Shown: positions 44,454 to 53,776, counted from the first letter of the stretch. The stretch: DNA of 64,000 nucleotides from Cyanobacteria bacterium SZAS LIN-3 (GCA_018266215.1 JAFEAV010000001.1:160403-224402), one strand, 5' to 3'. Program-made: numbers and translations. Notes: a model not told the origin generated them from the letters alone.

Positions 44454-44612
44454 ATGCACTCAATAATTTATCAAAGCCCCAGTAACCTCATAGCCCTGAA
44501 GCGGGCAGACCAAAAGAAAAGGCGCCGTTTTATGAGCGCCCTTGATCTTCTGGCTTTTGGCCTGATGTGTCTGTCCTACGCGCTTTTCACCATGGCCTGC
44601 ATGACGGCCTGA
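44454..44612 (+). CDS. Possible 52-residue small membrane protein
   Basis: A short frame starting ATG CAC TCA reads to TGA with a basic linker (ADQKKRRRF) and one hydrophobic helix (LLAFGLMCLSYALFTMACM). It runs antisense to the end of the gcvT region and overlaps the gcvT terminator, and its ribosome site is weak. It may be a real small protein or chance. Confidence 0.25.
   Translation: MHSIIYQSPSNLIALKRADQKKRRRFMSALDLLAFGLMCLSYALFTMACMTA
44512..44541 (-). terminator. Intrinsic terminator of gcvT
   Basis: On the minus strand GGGCGC and GCGCC arms (around 44521-44541) are followed by TTTTCTTTT at 44520-44512. It lies about 70 bases after the gcvT stop. Confidence 0.65.
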
Positions 44613-44613
44613 G

Positions 44614-45717
44614 CTACTTTTTGCGCTTGTACCAGGGACGATTGACAACAGTGGCGGCCACGCGGTTATCGCGGATGGCAACCTGGACACTTTCACCAAC
44701 CTTGGCCACATCTCGATTGAGCATGGCAAAGGCAATGGGATAGCCGACAAAAATACCCTGGGTGCCGCTTGTTACAGTGCCCACTTCGGTATCTCCCTGG
44801 AAAACACTATAGCCCTGACGGGGAATAGCTTTGCCCTCGGCTTTAAGACAGACTATCTGACGCTTCAAATCGCCGGCTTTCTGCTTGGCAAGAACATCAC
44901 GACCGATGAAATCGCCTTTGTCCGGTTTGACACTCCAACCAAGACCGGCCTCAATTGGAGTGATGTCCTTTTCCAGCTCATGCCCGTAGAGGGGCAAACC
45001 GGCTTCCAGTCTCAGTGTGTCACGGGCGCCGAGGCCGCAGGGCTCAATGCCGAATTTGGCACCACGCTCCAGGAGCATGTTCCAGAGCCATTCCAGACTC
45101 TCGGTACCGACAAAAATTTCAAAACCGTCTTCACCGGTGTAACCGGTACGACCAAAGCTAAACGAGTGTCCATCGACTTTGGCCTCACCATAGCCGAAGG
45201 AAGGAAGCTTTGCCACCCAATCACCAACAATCTCGCTCAACAAAGGTACGGCAAAAGGACCCTGCAAAGCCAGGAGTCCGGTCTGTTCAGAGATGTCGGT
45301 CAGGTTGACGCCAAATTTTCCTTTGTGCTCTGAAAGCCAGGCAAAGTCTTTGTCAATGTTGGAAGCGTTAACGACCAGAAGGAAATCTTCCTTGCGGCGA
45401 TAAACAATCAGGTCGTCGACGGTGCCGCCGTCTTCATAACAGAGCTGGCTATAAAGAGCGCGGTCGGGCTCGGTCAAGCGATTGAGATCGTTGGCAATGA
45501 CATGCTGCACGAAGTCGAAGGCCTTAGCGCCGGTGACGAGAAATTCGCCCATGTGTGAGACGTCGAAAAGGCCGATCTTTTCCCTGGTGGCCATGTGCTC
45601 GGTGATGATCGATTTGTACTGGACCGGCATATTCCAACCGGCAAAATCAACCATGCGAGCCGAAAGCTTGACATGGGTCTTGGCTAAAGCAGTTTCTCTA
45701 AGTGTGGTCGCGACCAT
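44614..45717 (-). CDS. gcvT: Glycine cleavage system T protein (aminomethyltransferase)
   Basis: GcvT transfers the aminomethyl carbon from lipoyl-GcvH to tetrahydrofolate, releasing ammonia. The 367-residue protein shows VDFAGWNMPVQY, FDVSHMGEF, TGYTGEDGFEIF and the C-terminal RP-W tail of the family. GAGG lies six bases before the ATG. It is on the same strand as gcvH and the zinc-ribbon pair. No glycine riboswitch pattern is evident upstream, though a perfect 14-bp palindrome lies there. Confidence 0.96.
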   Translation of the reverse strand: MVATTLRETALAKTHVKLSARMVDFAGWNMPVQYKSIITEHMATREKIGLFDVSHMGEFLVTGAKAFDFVQHVIANDLNRLTEPDRALYSQLCYEDGGTVDDLIVYRRKEDFLLVVNASNIDKDFAWLSEHKGKFGVNLTDISEQTGLLALQGPFAVPLLSEIVGDWVAKLPSFGYGEAKVDGHSFSFGRTGYTGEDGFEIFVGTESLEWLWNMLLERGAKFGIEPCGLGARDTLRLEAGLPLYGHELEKDITPIEAGLGWSVKPDKGDFIGRDVLAKQKAGDLKRQIVCLKAEGKAIPRQGYSVFQGDTEVGTVTSGTQGIFVGYPIAFAMLNRDVAKVGESVQVAIRDNRVAATVVNRPWYKRKK

Positions 45718-45757
45718 ATTGGACCTCTTGCAGGTGGTTCTTCGCCTATCACAACGA

Positions 45758-45771
45758 ATTGCCCGGGCAAT
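45758..45771. promoter_or_regulatory. Perfect 14-bp palindrome upstream of gcvT
   Basis: ATTGCCCGGGCAAT is a complete palindrome about 40 bp before the gcvT start. It could be a dimeric repressor site. It has no U-run and does not look like a terminator. Confidence 0.4.
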
Positions 45772-45858
45772 CCGTGTGACTCATAAAGATACCACCGCTT
45801 TCGAGGCAATCAGAGAACCTTAAGCTCTCAATCAGGTTATGGTCAGTCAAGAGTAAAT

Positions 45859-45893
45859 AGAAACGAGAAGTTGAATATCAACTTCTCGTTTCT
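45859..45893 (-). terminator. Strong intrinsic terminator of the acidic repeat protein
   Basis: Perfect 16-bp arms (45859-45874 with 45878-45893) and a three-base loop are followed on the minus strand by a T-rich TATTTAC. It lies six bases after the stop of the acidic protein gene. Confidence 0.85.
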
Positions 45894-45898
45894 TGTTG

Positions 45899-46684
45899 CT
45901 ATGCAGCTTCGGTCAGTTTGTCCCCATCGGGCTTATCTTCATCGGAGGCTGCTTCTTCTTCTTTGGCTTCCTCGTCTGTCGCTTCTTCGTCTTTTGCTTC
46001 TTCTTCCTTGGCTTCTTCTTCTTTCGCTTCTTCGGTTTCGGCTACCGGCTCGGCTTCCTCTTCCTTGGCTTCTTCTTCTTTAGCTTCTTCGGCTTCAGCT
46101 GCCGGCTCAGCTTCTTCTTCTTTCGCTTCTTCTTCTTTGGCTTCTTCAGCCTCGGCTACGGGCTCAGCATCTTCTTCCTTCGCTTCTTCTTCTTTGGCTT
46201 CTTCGGCTTCAGCTGCCGGCTCTGCTTCTTCTTCCTTCGCTTCTTCTTTGGCCTCTTCGGCTTCAGCAGCTGGAGCTTCTTCAGCCACCGGCTCAGCGGC
46301 TTCTTCTTTTGCTTCTTCTTCTTTTGCTTCTTCTTCCTTGGCTTCTTCGGCTTCAGCAGCTGGAGCTTCTTCAGCTACTTCTTCCTTTGCTTCTTCGTCT
46401 TTTGCTTCTTCGTCTTTTGCTTCTTCCACTGTCGCTTCTTCTTCTTTCACTTCGGCCTCATCTGTTTTTGATTCTTCGGTATCTGACTCTGTTGCTTCAC
46501 AGCTCGCTTCTTCTGCTTTTTCATCGCACTCGGGCTCAGCATTCGAGCACGGTGCCTCAGCATCATCTTTGTTGTCGCACGCTTCCGTTGCCTCTTCCGG
46601 CGCTTCTACTACTGCCACTTCTTCTTCATTGGCAGTTACGGGTTCAGCTGCTTTGCTTGTGTTTTTGTGTTTTTTCTTGGACAT
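45899..46684 (-). CDS. Very acidic Ala/Glu/Lys tandem-repeat protein
   Basis: Starting at the ATG at 46682-46684 (GGAG eight bases upstream) the protein is 261 residues. It begins with a basic stretch (SKKKHKNTSK), then becomes almost entirely Glu, Ala, Asp, Lys, Pro and Val. Four copies of a 19-residue unit (AEPAAEAEEAKEEEAKEEE type) occupy residues ~154-229. No globular domain or signal peptide is visible. Such sequence is likely extended or alpha-helical and strongly negative, and could bind cations, basic proteins or the cell wall. The function is unknown. Confidence 0.7.
   Translation of the reverse strand: MSKKKHKNTSKAAEPVTANEEEVAVVEAPEEATEACDNKDDAEAPCSNAEPECDEKAEEASCEATESDTEESKTDEAEVKEEEATVEEAKDEEAKDEEAKEEVAEEAPAAEAEEAKEEEAKEEEAKEEAAEPVAEEAPAAEAEEAKEEAKEEEAEPAAEAEEAKEEEAKEEDAEPVAEAEEAKEEEAKEEEAEPAAEAEEAKEEEAKEEEAEPVAETEEAKEEEAKEEEAKDEEATDEEAKEEEAASDEDKPDGDKLTEAA
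45998..46225 (-). repeat. Four tandem 57-bp repeats in the acidic protein gene
   Basis: Four 57-bp units encode near-identical 19-residue blocks. DNA copies vary at synonymous positions more than the peptide does, suggesting selection on the protein sequence. Confidence 0.75.
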
Positions 46685-47060
46685 GACCTTTCTCCTTCGG
46701 TAGTGACTGCTCGTGCATCGCGTGCCAAAGCGGGCCTGAGACGGATGTCTCAAGTCGACTAAAGCGGAGACGCCAAGGAACAAGCTCAGCGCAAAATTAC
46801 ACCGAGTCTGGATTATTCCGCAGCAAAGCACGCGCCCCACTTGGGGAGTCGGATGCATCGCCTCGGTAAACGAGTCACACGAGATTGAACCCTACTCTTC
46901 CATTTTTGCAGATAATTCGGATCTATGCAGAGGTTGTCAGCCCTTTTTTTGGTTAAAAATTGGCTTTTTCAAAAGTTTTTTTTGACACCGGAAGTGGTGC
47001 CGTCAGAAAGGGAAAATTTGCCTGAAATTTTGGGCACTAATAGCCGGGAGAATCGTCGCG
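46685..47060. other. Intergenic region, no gene seen
   Basis: About 375 bp between the stop of the leftward coiled-coil protein gene and the start of the acidic protein gene. It should contain the acidic gene promoter. I see homopolymer-rich AT DNA around 46940-46990 and no clear RNA gene or conserved ORF. Confidence 0.4.
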
Positions 47061-47669
47061 CTAAATCTCCTTCCTTTTCTCCGGTGTTTTTAAAACCGAG
47101 TGTTCATCAGCTTTTCGCTCGCTGTCAGTGCGTATGACATGGGAACCGTCGACATTCGCCGACGAGGTACTACCACGACTAGTTTGCCCTTCGCTTGCGT
47201 TAGCTGCGCGAGCCTGTTCCATTTTGAATTCGGCCTTGATCTCAATCAGCTCTTCCACCGGTTCCATTTCCTTGAGGCGATAGCTGACGACATGGATAGT
47301 GCGGATCACGTACAACAAACAATCCTGGGCCGACGAGACGTCCTGTTCAACCAGAGCAACATTTGTTTCCTCCAGTTTAGTATTAGCCTCAAGCAGCTTG
47401 TTAAGCGCGTCTTGATACTTTCTAGACCATTTCGCATCGCGATCCAGCCCGGAATATTTACTGGCCTGATCAAGCTCATTGGCCTGGTGCAACAGTTGTC
47501 CTACTACAGGACGCAAGCGACGCAGGTAAGAGGCCAGTCGGTGAGCATGCTCCTGCCTCCTTTTCTGGATAGCTCGATAGATAAGCCAGAGTCCCCAAAC
47601 CGTGAGAAAGAAGAAAACAGCACCCAGGGCAAGCACTGCAAAAAACATCACGATTACAAGCAAGCCCAT
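47061..47669 (-). CDS. Membrane-anchored coiled-coil protein
   Basis: From the ATG at 47667-47669 the protein is 202 residues; an upstream extension lacks support. It has one transmembrane segment (~8-28), then a long charged helix with LLEANTKLEETNVAL, and a low-complexity charged tail. It may be a cytosolic or membrane scaffold. No family is recognised. Confidence 0.5.
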   Translation of the reverse strand: MGLLVIVMFFAVLALGAVFFFLTVWGLWLIYRAIQKRRQEHAHRLASYLRRLRPVVGQLLHQANELDQASKYSGLDRDAKWSRKYQDALNKLLEANTKLEETNVALVEQDVSSAQDCLLYVIRTIHVVSYRLKEMEPVEELIEIKAEFKMEQARAANASEGQTSRGSTSSANVDGSHVIRTDSERKADEHSVLKTPEKRKEI

Positions 47670-47900
47670 TTTTTCCGTTTGCCCAGAGACGAGGAGACGC
47701 AAGCACTTAGTTTGATAATAACCGAGATGGCACCGGTCTTGGTTCCAGGAAAGGCAACCACTTGACAAGAAAATTAAGGTCAAATCCTCTTTACTTGCCA
47801 GAGTACTCGTTAGGGCCTATGCTACACTCAGCAAGTTAATGGCAACCTGTTCCAGCCCCGGTATATTGCCGTTTTCGACCGGCGAGCGAGAGTAAAAGCT

Positions 47901-48149
47901 ATGCTATGGCCCAATTGTTCAACAGTTAAAGACGCTTTAACTGAGCTAAAAGAGATTTTGAGCCGCTCCCAGGCCAACGCCAGTCCCAACCAGAGGCTGG
48001 AAACAGCCAAGATTTTGGCCGGCATTGAAGCGACCATCTCTTCAATAGAAGAAAAATCCCTGGCTCAGGGCGATTTCCACGAGGATCTGGGCGTCCCTAC
48101 CGTCGCCGGGCTGACCGCTCCTGTAGCTGCCGGCAGCTCCGGCAACTGA
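47901..48149 (+). CDS. Small helical protein of unknown function
   Basis: An 82-residue ORF beginning near MLWPNCSTVKDAL. It contains one long amphipathic helix region (LTELKEILSRSQAN; LETAKILAGIEATISSIEEKSL), then an Ala/Gly-rich tail. It is convergent with murG across ten bp. The ribosome site is weak, so it may be a real small gene or a chance ORF. Confidence 0.4.
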   Translation: MLWPNCSTVKDALTELKEILSRSQANASPNQRLETAKILAGIEATISSIEEKSLAQGDFHEDLGVPTVAGLTAPVAAGSSGN

Positions 48150-48159
48150 ACGCCTGATT

Positions 48160-49305
48160 CTAGCCCTGCAAGGCCGTCTGCTTATATTCACTACTCAATG
48201 CCAGCACCTGCTCAGCCAGAGTGCGCGCCGCGTCAGGCTTACCGATTTCGCGCATGCGTTTGCGCATTTCATTGAGACGCGCATCATCACTCACAAGAGA
48301 CGATATCTGGTTATAGATTGTCTGACCGGTCAAATCTTCCTGCATAATCACAGTGGCTGCTTTTTGTGATTCCATGTACCGCGCATTATGTGTCTGATGG
48401 TCCTGCGCGGCAAAGGGATAAGGCACAAACACAGCCGGAGTGCCGGTGACGGCAAGCTCCGCCACAGTCATGGCGCCGGCACGGGTGACTGCCAGGTCGG
48501 CAACAGCGTAGGCAATCGACAGATCATCAAAGTAAGCGCGCAGATGATAACGCGGACTGCCCTCAAGACCGGGTGCCAGTCTCTCTTTCACATCATTGAG
48601 ATTCTTATCGCCGCACTGGTGAACAATCTGTATGTGCGGCTCCAACTCCAGCAATTGCGGCAGCGCCGCCACGACTGCTTCGTTTAAAGCCTTGGCGCCC
48701 TGCGAACCACCGGTGACCAGGACAGTTTTCAAATCGGACCGCAGACCCATGATGGCAGCGGCGGCGTCACGCTGCATCGGCGTCAGGAAACTGCCCCGCA
48801 CTGGATTACCGTTAAAAGCAATTTGACCAAACTTAGTGCTCATGCGGCCGGCAGCACCCTGCATCCCCAACGAAATCAGTTTCGCCTTGCGCCCCAGCAG
48901 GCGATTAACCAGCCCGGGATGCGCGTCCGGCTCATGCACAGCCGTCGGTATTTTTAGCATGTTGGCGGCGGCGAGCGGCGGCGCCGAGGCATAACCACCC
49001 GTACCAAGCACGGCAGTCGGCTTGAAAGCCTGCAAAATAGCCCTTGCGCGCATGATGGCGGCAAACATCTCAAAAGGCCAGGTGAAAAGCTTCGGCGAAA
49101 GCTTGCGCGGCAAACCGGAAACCTTAATGCCGACAAACTCCAGTCCGTTTTCCCGGGCGAGTTTCTCTTCGGGGTGACCAATTGCCCCTATATAAAGGAT
49201 GGCCTCAACGTCCGGACGACCCTTCAAATGCTCGGCCACCGATAAGGCCGGATAGATATGCCCACCCGTGCCACCGCCAGTCAAAACGATCCGGTGACCG
49301 GTCAT
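48160..49305 (-). CDS. murG: UDP-GlcNAc:undecaprenyl-PP-MurNAc-pentapeptide transferase MurG
   Basis: MurG adds GlcNAc to lipid I to make lipid II on the inner face of the membrane. The 381-residue protein has GGGTGGHIYPA (10-20) and the later GGSQGAKALNE plus TRAGAMTVAELA of the GT28 family. The ATG at 49303-49305 starts four bases after the ftsW stop, so translation is coupled. The longer frame upstream would run into ftsW. The order murD-ftsW-murG matches the dcw cluster. Confidence 0.95.
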   Translation of the reverse strand: MTGHRIVLTGGGTGGHIYPALSVAEHLKGRPDVEAILYIGAIGHPEEKLARENGLEFVGIKVSGLPRKLSPKLFTWPFEMFAAIMRARAILQAFKPTAVLGTGGYASAPPLAAANMLKIPTAVHEPDAHPGLVNRLLGRKAKLISLGMQGAAGRMSTKFGQIAFNGNPVRGSFLTPMQRDAAAAIMGLRSDLKTVLVTGGSQGAKALNEAVVAALPQLLELEPHIQIVHQCGDKNLNDVKERLAPGLEGSPRYHLRAYFDDLSIAYAVADLAVTRAGAMTVAELAVTGTPAVFVPYPFAAQDHQTHNARYMESQKAATVIMQEDLTGQTIYNQISSLVSDDARLNEMRKRMREIGKPDAARTLAEQVLALSSEYKQTALQG

Positions 49306-49309
49306 CGTC

Positions 49310-50473
49310 TCAGGCGAGCCTTTCGGCGGGATGTTGCAGGTCGTGCTCTTCGTCTTCAGCAAGTACGCCTCGATCGCGCGAAACAGATAACAGGATTCCA
49401 ACCATGGACAGTGTAATAACGATGGAGGTGCCACCATAACTGATAAAGGGCAGGGTGATGCCGGTAACCGGCAACAGTCCGGTGGTAACCATCATATTGA
49501 CCATCGCCTGAGTGCAAATGGCACTGGTGATGCCGATTGCCAGGAAGCGACCAAATAGTGTGCGGGCGGCCAGCGCGGCTTTAAAACCGTGATAGCCAAA
49601 GAGGGCAAACAATCCGACTATCAAAGAACAGCCCACCAGGCCAAATTCCTCAGCCACAACGGCGAAGATAAAGTCAGCGTGCTGGACCGGGAGATAGTAG
49701 AGCTTCTGCAGGGAGCGACCGAAACCAAGTCCCCAGATACCGCCCGAGGCGATGGCGTATTGCGCCTGGATGATGTTCCAGCCTTCTTTTTGCGGGTGCA
49801 GATAGGGATTGAGCCAGGTTTCGATACGGGCCATCTGATAGGGAGTTTTCTGGATATGATGCCAGACGAGGGTAGCGCCACCGGCAAGTGAGGCCAGAAG
49901 CAAAAGTGAGTTTGTGCCGCTGGCGAAAATCAAAATCAACAAGCTGGACATGATCATCGAAGCAGTACCAAGGTCGGGTTGCTTAACGACGATAGCAGCC
50001 ATGATCAATACCACTGCTATGCGGCAGAAGATTTGACGATGCCACCAGAAATATTTGCTCAAGCCCGAGGCCAGCAAAATGATGGTGGCAACTTTGCACA
50101 TTTCAGAGGGCTGAAATTGCAGAGGCCCCAGGCACAACCAGCGAGTCGAACCCATCGTTGTAACCGAAAGACCGGGCACAAGGGTGAGGCAGAGAAGAAA
50201 GAGAGAGGCGATGGCCAGGGGCCAGGCAAATTTTTTCAGACGCCGATAATCGTAGCGACTGATAGTAAACATCGAGAAAAGACCGATGACAAAGAAGATT
50301 GTTTGTTTGCGCAGGAGCGCAGTCGAATCCTGGAAAAACTGCTGCGCTTCCGGAGCCGAGGCCGAATACACAGCCATGAGACCAAAGCCGCAAAGACTGA
50401 GGACTACTCCTACAAGGGTGCGATCGATGGCGCCCCTAAATTCTGGTGTTGCGGACGAGATCTTTGAAGACAT
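49310..50473 (-). CDS. ftsW: FtsW-family lipid II polymerase/flippase
   Basis: The 387-residue protein is a SEDS polytopic membrane protein with ~10 hydrophobic segments, the motifs PSEMCKVA, KQPDLGTA, and a late GLLPVTGITLPFISYGGTS loop. FtsW polymerises septal peptidoglycan with FtsI. The ATG at 50471-50473 has GAGGA upstream; the longer frame is unnecessary. Its start overlaps the murD end by 38 bp, and murG begins four bases after its stop, so the three genes are a tight operon. Confidence 0.93.
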   Translation of the reverse strand: MSSKISSATPEFRGAIDRTLVGVVLSLCGFGLMAVYSASAPEAQQFFQDSTALLRKQTIFFVIGLFSMFTISRYDYRRLKKFAWPLAIASLFLLCLTLVPGLSVTTMGSTRWLCLGPLQFQPSEMCKVATIILLASGLSKYFWWHRQIFCRIAVVLIMAAIVVKQPDLGTASMIMSSLLILIFASGTNSLLLLASLAGGATLVWHHIQKTPYQMARIETWLNPYLHPQKEGWNIIQAQYAIASGGIWGLGFGRSLQKLYYLPVQHADFIFAVVAEEFGLVGCSLIVGLFALFGYHGFKAALAARTLFGRFLAIGITSAICTQAMVNMMVTTGLLPVTGITLPFISYGGTSIVITLSMVGILLSVSRDRGVLAEDEEHDLQHPAERLA

Positions 50474-51803
50474 GGCCCCTATCCTCGAAATCCTTGAACA
50501 TATCAAAGCTGGCACAGGCAGGTGAAAGCAGAACCGGACCTTTTTTCAGTTTGCCACCCAAACGCACCGCCTCCTCCATGGTGCCTACTGGATATATTTC
50601 TTCGAATCCTATTTCTCTCAACGCTCTGGCGATTCGATCTTTTGCTTCACCTAGCAATATTACACTCGCCGCGTGCTTTTTGACCGAAAGAGCTAGATCA
50701 TTCAGCGAAGTTCCCTTATCTTTTCCGCCGGCGATGAGCACCACTTTTTGATCGGGGAAAGATTCCAGCGCTTTGATGGTGGAATCGGTGTTAGTAGCCT
50801 TTGAGTCATTGTAAAACTGCACACCGTCCACGGTATCAACGTACTCGAGGCGATGCTCAAGGGCGGTGAAAGTGGTCAGCGATTTTTCGATATCCTCCTG
50901 CTGCATACCAGCCAGGCAGCAAGCGGAAATGGCAGCCAGTGCGTTTTCCAGGTTGTGCTTGCCGATTATTTTTAAATCTCGCGTATGGCAGGCTACCCGG
51001 GAGCGAGCATTGTGTCCGTAGCACAAATAGCCATCTTTTAAATATGCACCCTGTATGCTGACCATAGCTTCAGTACTGACGGAGAAAGGAAAAATTTCCG
51101 CCTTTGTCGGCGTACTTGCCACCACCGGATCGTCAACGTTCAAAACCGCGTAGGACGAAGCAGGCAAATGTGCAAAAAGCGAACGCTTCGCCTCCACATA
51201 ACCATCAAGTCCACCATGAAAATCCAGATGGTCCGGGGTCAAATTTAGCCAGACGGCAATGTCCGGCGCAAAGGTGGGGGAGTATTCCAGCTGGTAGGAA
51301 CTGACTTCAACCACCAGATAATCAAGTTTCTGCCCATCGAGGAAAGACAAAATAGCCTTACCGATATTGCCGCAGGCCGGCGCTCTCAGTCCGGTGCTCT
51401 CCAGCATGTAACTTATCAGCGAAGTAGTCGTGGACTTGCCGTTGGTGCCGGTGATGGCAATAAAGGGCACCTTGCCCTTGAGCTCGCGCCAGGCCAGCTC
51501 AATATCGGCAATGACCTCTTTTTTCAGAGCGCGCGCCTGTTTTATTACTTCGCTATAAGGTGGTATGCCCGGGCTGGTGATGATCAGCTCGGGCCAGGCA
51601 GTGGCACGGTGCGAGTGGCCGCCGTATTCGCCTTCCACGCCTAGGGCCTCAAGCTCCGCCACCAACTTGTCGCTGACCTTTTCGCGTGGTTGCGATTCGG
51701 ACAGCAGCACTTTAGCGCCGCGCTTGGACAGGTAAGAAGCAGCGGCAATGCCACTTCTCCCCAGACCCAAAATTGTGATTCGCTTATCTTTCCAATCTGT
51801 CAC
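50436..51803 (-). CDS. murD: UDP-N-acetylmuramoylalanine-D-glutamate ligase MurD
   Basis: MurD adds D-Glu to UDP-MurNAc-L-Ala using ATP. The ~455-residue protein begins near TDWKDKRITILGLGRSGIA, contains the ATP loop GTNGKSTTT and the ligase-family HRLEYV motif. The GTG at 51801-51803 is preferred; a TTG 27 bases upstream is possible. Its 3' end overlaps ftsW. Confidence 0.94.
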   Translation of the reverse strand: MTDWKDKRITILGLGRSGIAAASYLSKRGAKVLLSESQPREKVSDKLVAELEALGVEGEYGGHSHRATAWPELIITSPGIPPYSEVIKQARALKKEVIADIELAWRELKGKVPFIAITGTNGKSTTTSLISYMLESTGLRAPACGNIGKAILSFLDGQKLDYLVVEVSSYQLEYSPTFAPDIAVWLNLTPDHLDFHGGLDGYVEAKRSLFAHLPASSYAVLNVDDPVVASTPTKAEIFPFSVSTEAMVSIQGAYLKDGYLCYGHNARSRVACHTRDLKIIGKHNLENALAAISACCLAGMQQEDIEKSLTTFTALEHRLEYVDTVDGVQFYNDSKATNTDSTIKALESFPDQKVVLIAGGKDKGTSLNDLALSVKKHAASVILLGEAKDRIARALREIGFEEIYPVGTMEEAVRLGGKLKKGPVLLSPACASFDMFKDFEDRGHVFKDLVRNTRI

Positions 51804-51865
51804 GCTGGCATTGTAACAGGCGGTTTCCAAGCTTAACAGGCAGAGCCTCTTAAGTAACCGGTAAA

Positions 51866-53776
51866 TTAACTCCGGCCGCGCTCCTTTTCCTTCTGTTCCA
51901 GCTTGTATGCCTTCTCGTTGAGATGGTCAATCTTTTTATTGAGCTTCTCCAACTCTTTGGGCGGCATATTGGGAGTCAGCGCTTCATAGGCCTTATATTG
52001 CACGATCGCTTCGCGCAGGTCCTTGGAAGCTTCAGGCTTCAGACGCTCCAGAGTTTTGGCCAGGCCCATGCGGGTATCAGCCACTTTAGGATTGCCGAAG
52101 ATGGCGGCGTGATATTTGTCGATGGCCGAGCTGAGCTGACTTCTGCGCGCCAGATCGTCGGCCAGAGTCAAATCTTGACGGGACGCATCCTTAGCCTTGG
52201 CTACCAGAGCCAATCCACGAGCACCACGCTCCTGTCCGCCGGGCATCATGCTGGCCTTGCGGTAGGCAGCTTCGGCATCGGGCAGATCCTTGATCATCAG
52301 GGCAAGGTCGGCTACGGCAAAAGCTTGCTTGGGATCCGAAGCATTGGCGATAACCTGCTGCATCTGCTGATCGGCTTCACTGAAGCGGTTCTGCGCCAGC
52401 AGCGCTTCGGCATAGGCGACTCTTTCTCCATCGTTGGTCGGGGTGCCGATCTTGGAGAGATCGACTGGAGTACCGGCCATCGAGCGCAACTTAGCTTGAG
52501 CCAGACGCAATTCCATGTCGTTGGGATTCATGGCCACGGCCTTGTCGATCATGCTCTGGGCATTTTCGTATTCGTTGGAGACGAAGAAGGCACCACCGGC
52601 TTCCTTATTAGCCTTGAGGTAATAAGCACGGGTCAGACCTTTGGCCGCGGCGGAGTTGCCGGGCGTGTTATTCAAAACAGTGTTGTATTCCTTGATGGCA
52701 TCGTCCAGTTTTTCCAGCTTCAGGCTGTTATCGGCAACACGCAGGTGCAGGTCGGCGTTATTGGGCATCATCTCAAGGCCGGAACGCAGTTCAGCATTGG
52801 ACAATTCCAGGTCGCCGCGCGATTCACGGATGTCGGCGATGTGCAAGTAAGCATCAGGGTTTTCCGGCTTCAAGCGAATGGACTCCTGATACTGCTGCAC
52901 GGCAGCAACAGTGTTGCCCTGGGCGGCATAGACGTCACCCTGGGTGAGGTGCACCGGATAAGAGTTGCGATTTTGATAGAGTGAAGTATTGAGCTCGGTC
53001 AGCGCCTGGTCCAGCAGTCCCTGCTTGTAGTAGGCACGGCCCAGTCCATAGTGCGCGGTGGAGTTGCCCGAGTTGAGAGCAATCGCTTGCTTGAACGCAG
53101 TGACGGCGTTGGCATACTGATCCTTGGTCAATTCGGCTATACCCAACTGGCCAAAGGCTTCTGAAAATTTAGGGTCGAGCGACGTGGCCTGTTTATACTC
53201 GGCGATGGCATCGTCGATCTTTCCCTGTTCCTTATATATGTTTCCCAGGGTGAGGTGACCTTCGGGCATACCGGGGTCGATAGTCAAAGCTTGCTTGACC
53301 TCGGCCTCAGCGTTTCTCAAGGTGGCATCCCGGTTTTTGATTACAGTGCCGGAAGAAGATGTTAGACGGTTGAGCATGACCATTGCCTTTCCGGCATGAG
53401 CCATAGCGTTTTGCGGATCGAGAGCGAGGACCTTGTTGAACTTCTCATCAGCACCGTCCAGTTTGAACTGCTTGGCCAGGGCCATGCCGTAACCAACAGT
53501 AGCGGGAACCGAATTGGGGTTTCTCGTCATCTCACCCTTGTACAGCTCGGCGGCCTCGTCATATTTTCCGCCCAGCATGAGAGAGTCGGCGCGGACTACT
53601 TCTCTGGTAATACGAATTTGGTATGTGTTTTTCTTAGCGGCGATCTGCACGCCCTCAACGGGAGTGCGGGCTCCGGTACCATGAGCTCCAGCCGGCGTCC
53701 AAGCAGCGTTTGCACTAAGCGAAACTGTCGCGGAAAGAGCGAGGGTAACTGTCTTGAACGAATTTCTATTAACCAT
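51866..53776 (-). CDS. Large exported TPR protein
   Basis: The ATG at 53774-53776 with GGAG six bases upstream gives 636 residues; the longer frame is not supported. A signal peptide ends near SANAAW. The mature protein is a long array of TPRs (for example LGNIYKEQGKIDDAIAEYKQA, LGIAELTKDQYANAVTAFKQA, LGRAYYKQGLLDQALTELNTS) and a C-terminal charged coiled coil. It probably scaffolds envelope complexes. It is followed by murD on the same strand after ~60 bp. Confidence 0.8.
   Translation of the reverse strand: MVNRNSFKTVTLALSATVSLSANAAWTPAGAHGTGARTPVEGVQIAAKKNTYQIRITREVVRADSLMLGGKYDEAAELYKGEMTRNPNSVPATVGYGMALAKQFKLDGADEKFNKVLALDPQNAMAHAGKAMVMLNRLTSSSGTVIKNRDATLRNAEAEVKQALTIDPGMPEGHLTLGNIYKEQGKIDDAIAEYKQATSLDPKFSEAFGQLGIAELTKDQYANAVTAFKQAIALNSGNSTAHYGLGRAYYKQGLLDQALTELNTSLYQNRNSYPVHLTQGDVYAAQGNTVAAVQQYQESIRLKPENPDAYLHIADIRESRGDLELSNAELRSGLEMMPNNADLHLRVADNSLKLEKLDDAIKEYNTVLNNTPGNSAAAKGLTRAYYLKANKEAGGAFFVSNEYENAQSMIDKAVAMNPNDMELRLAQAKLRSMAGTPVDLSKIGTPTNDGERVAYAEALLAQNRFSEADQQMQQVIANASDPKQAFAVADLALMIKDLPDAEAAYRKASMMPGGQERGARGLALVAKAKDASRQDLTLADDLARRSQLSSAIDKYHAAIFGNPKVADTRMGLAKTLERLKPEASKDLREAIVQYKAYEALTPNMPPKELEKLNKKIDHLNEKAYKLEQKEKERGRS

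Noticed and set aside
45918..46703. Long Ser/Ala-rich frame on the plus strand opposite the acidic protein
   Set aside because: It mirrors the repetitive acidic gene; the frame lacks a ribosome site and any domain, while the minus strand has a strong start and terminator.
46780..46900. GGTTCAATC T-loop-like sequence on the minus strand
   Set aside because: The flanking bases do not form a T-stem or an acceptor stem, so no tRNA is called.
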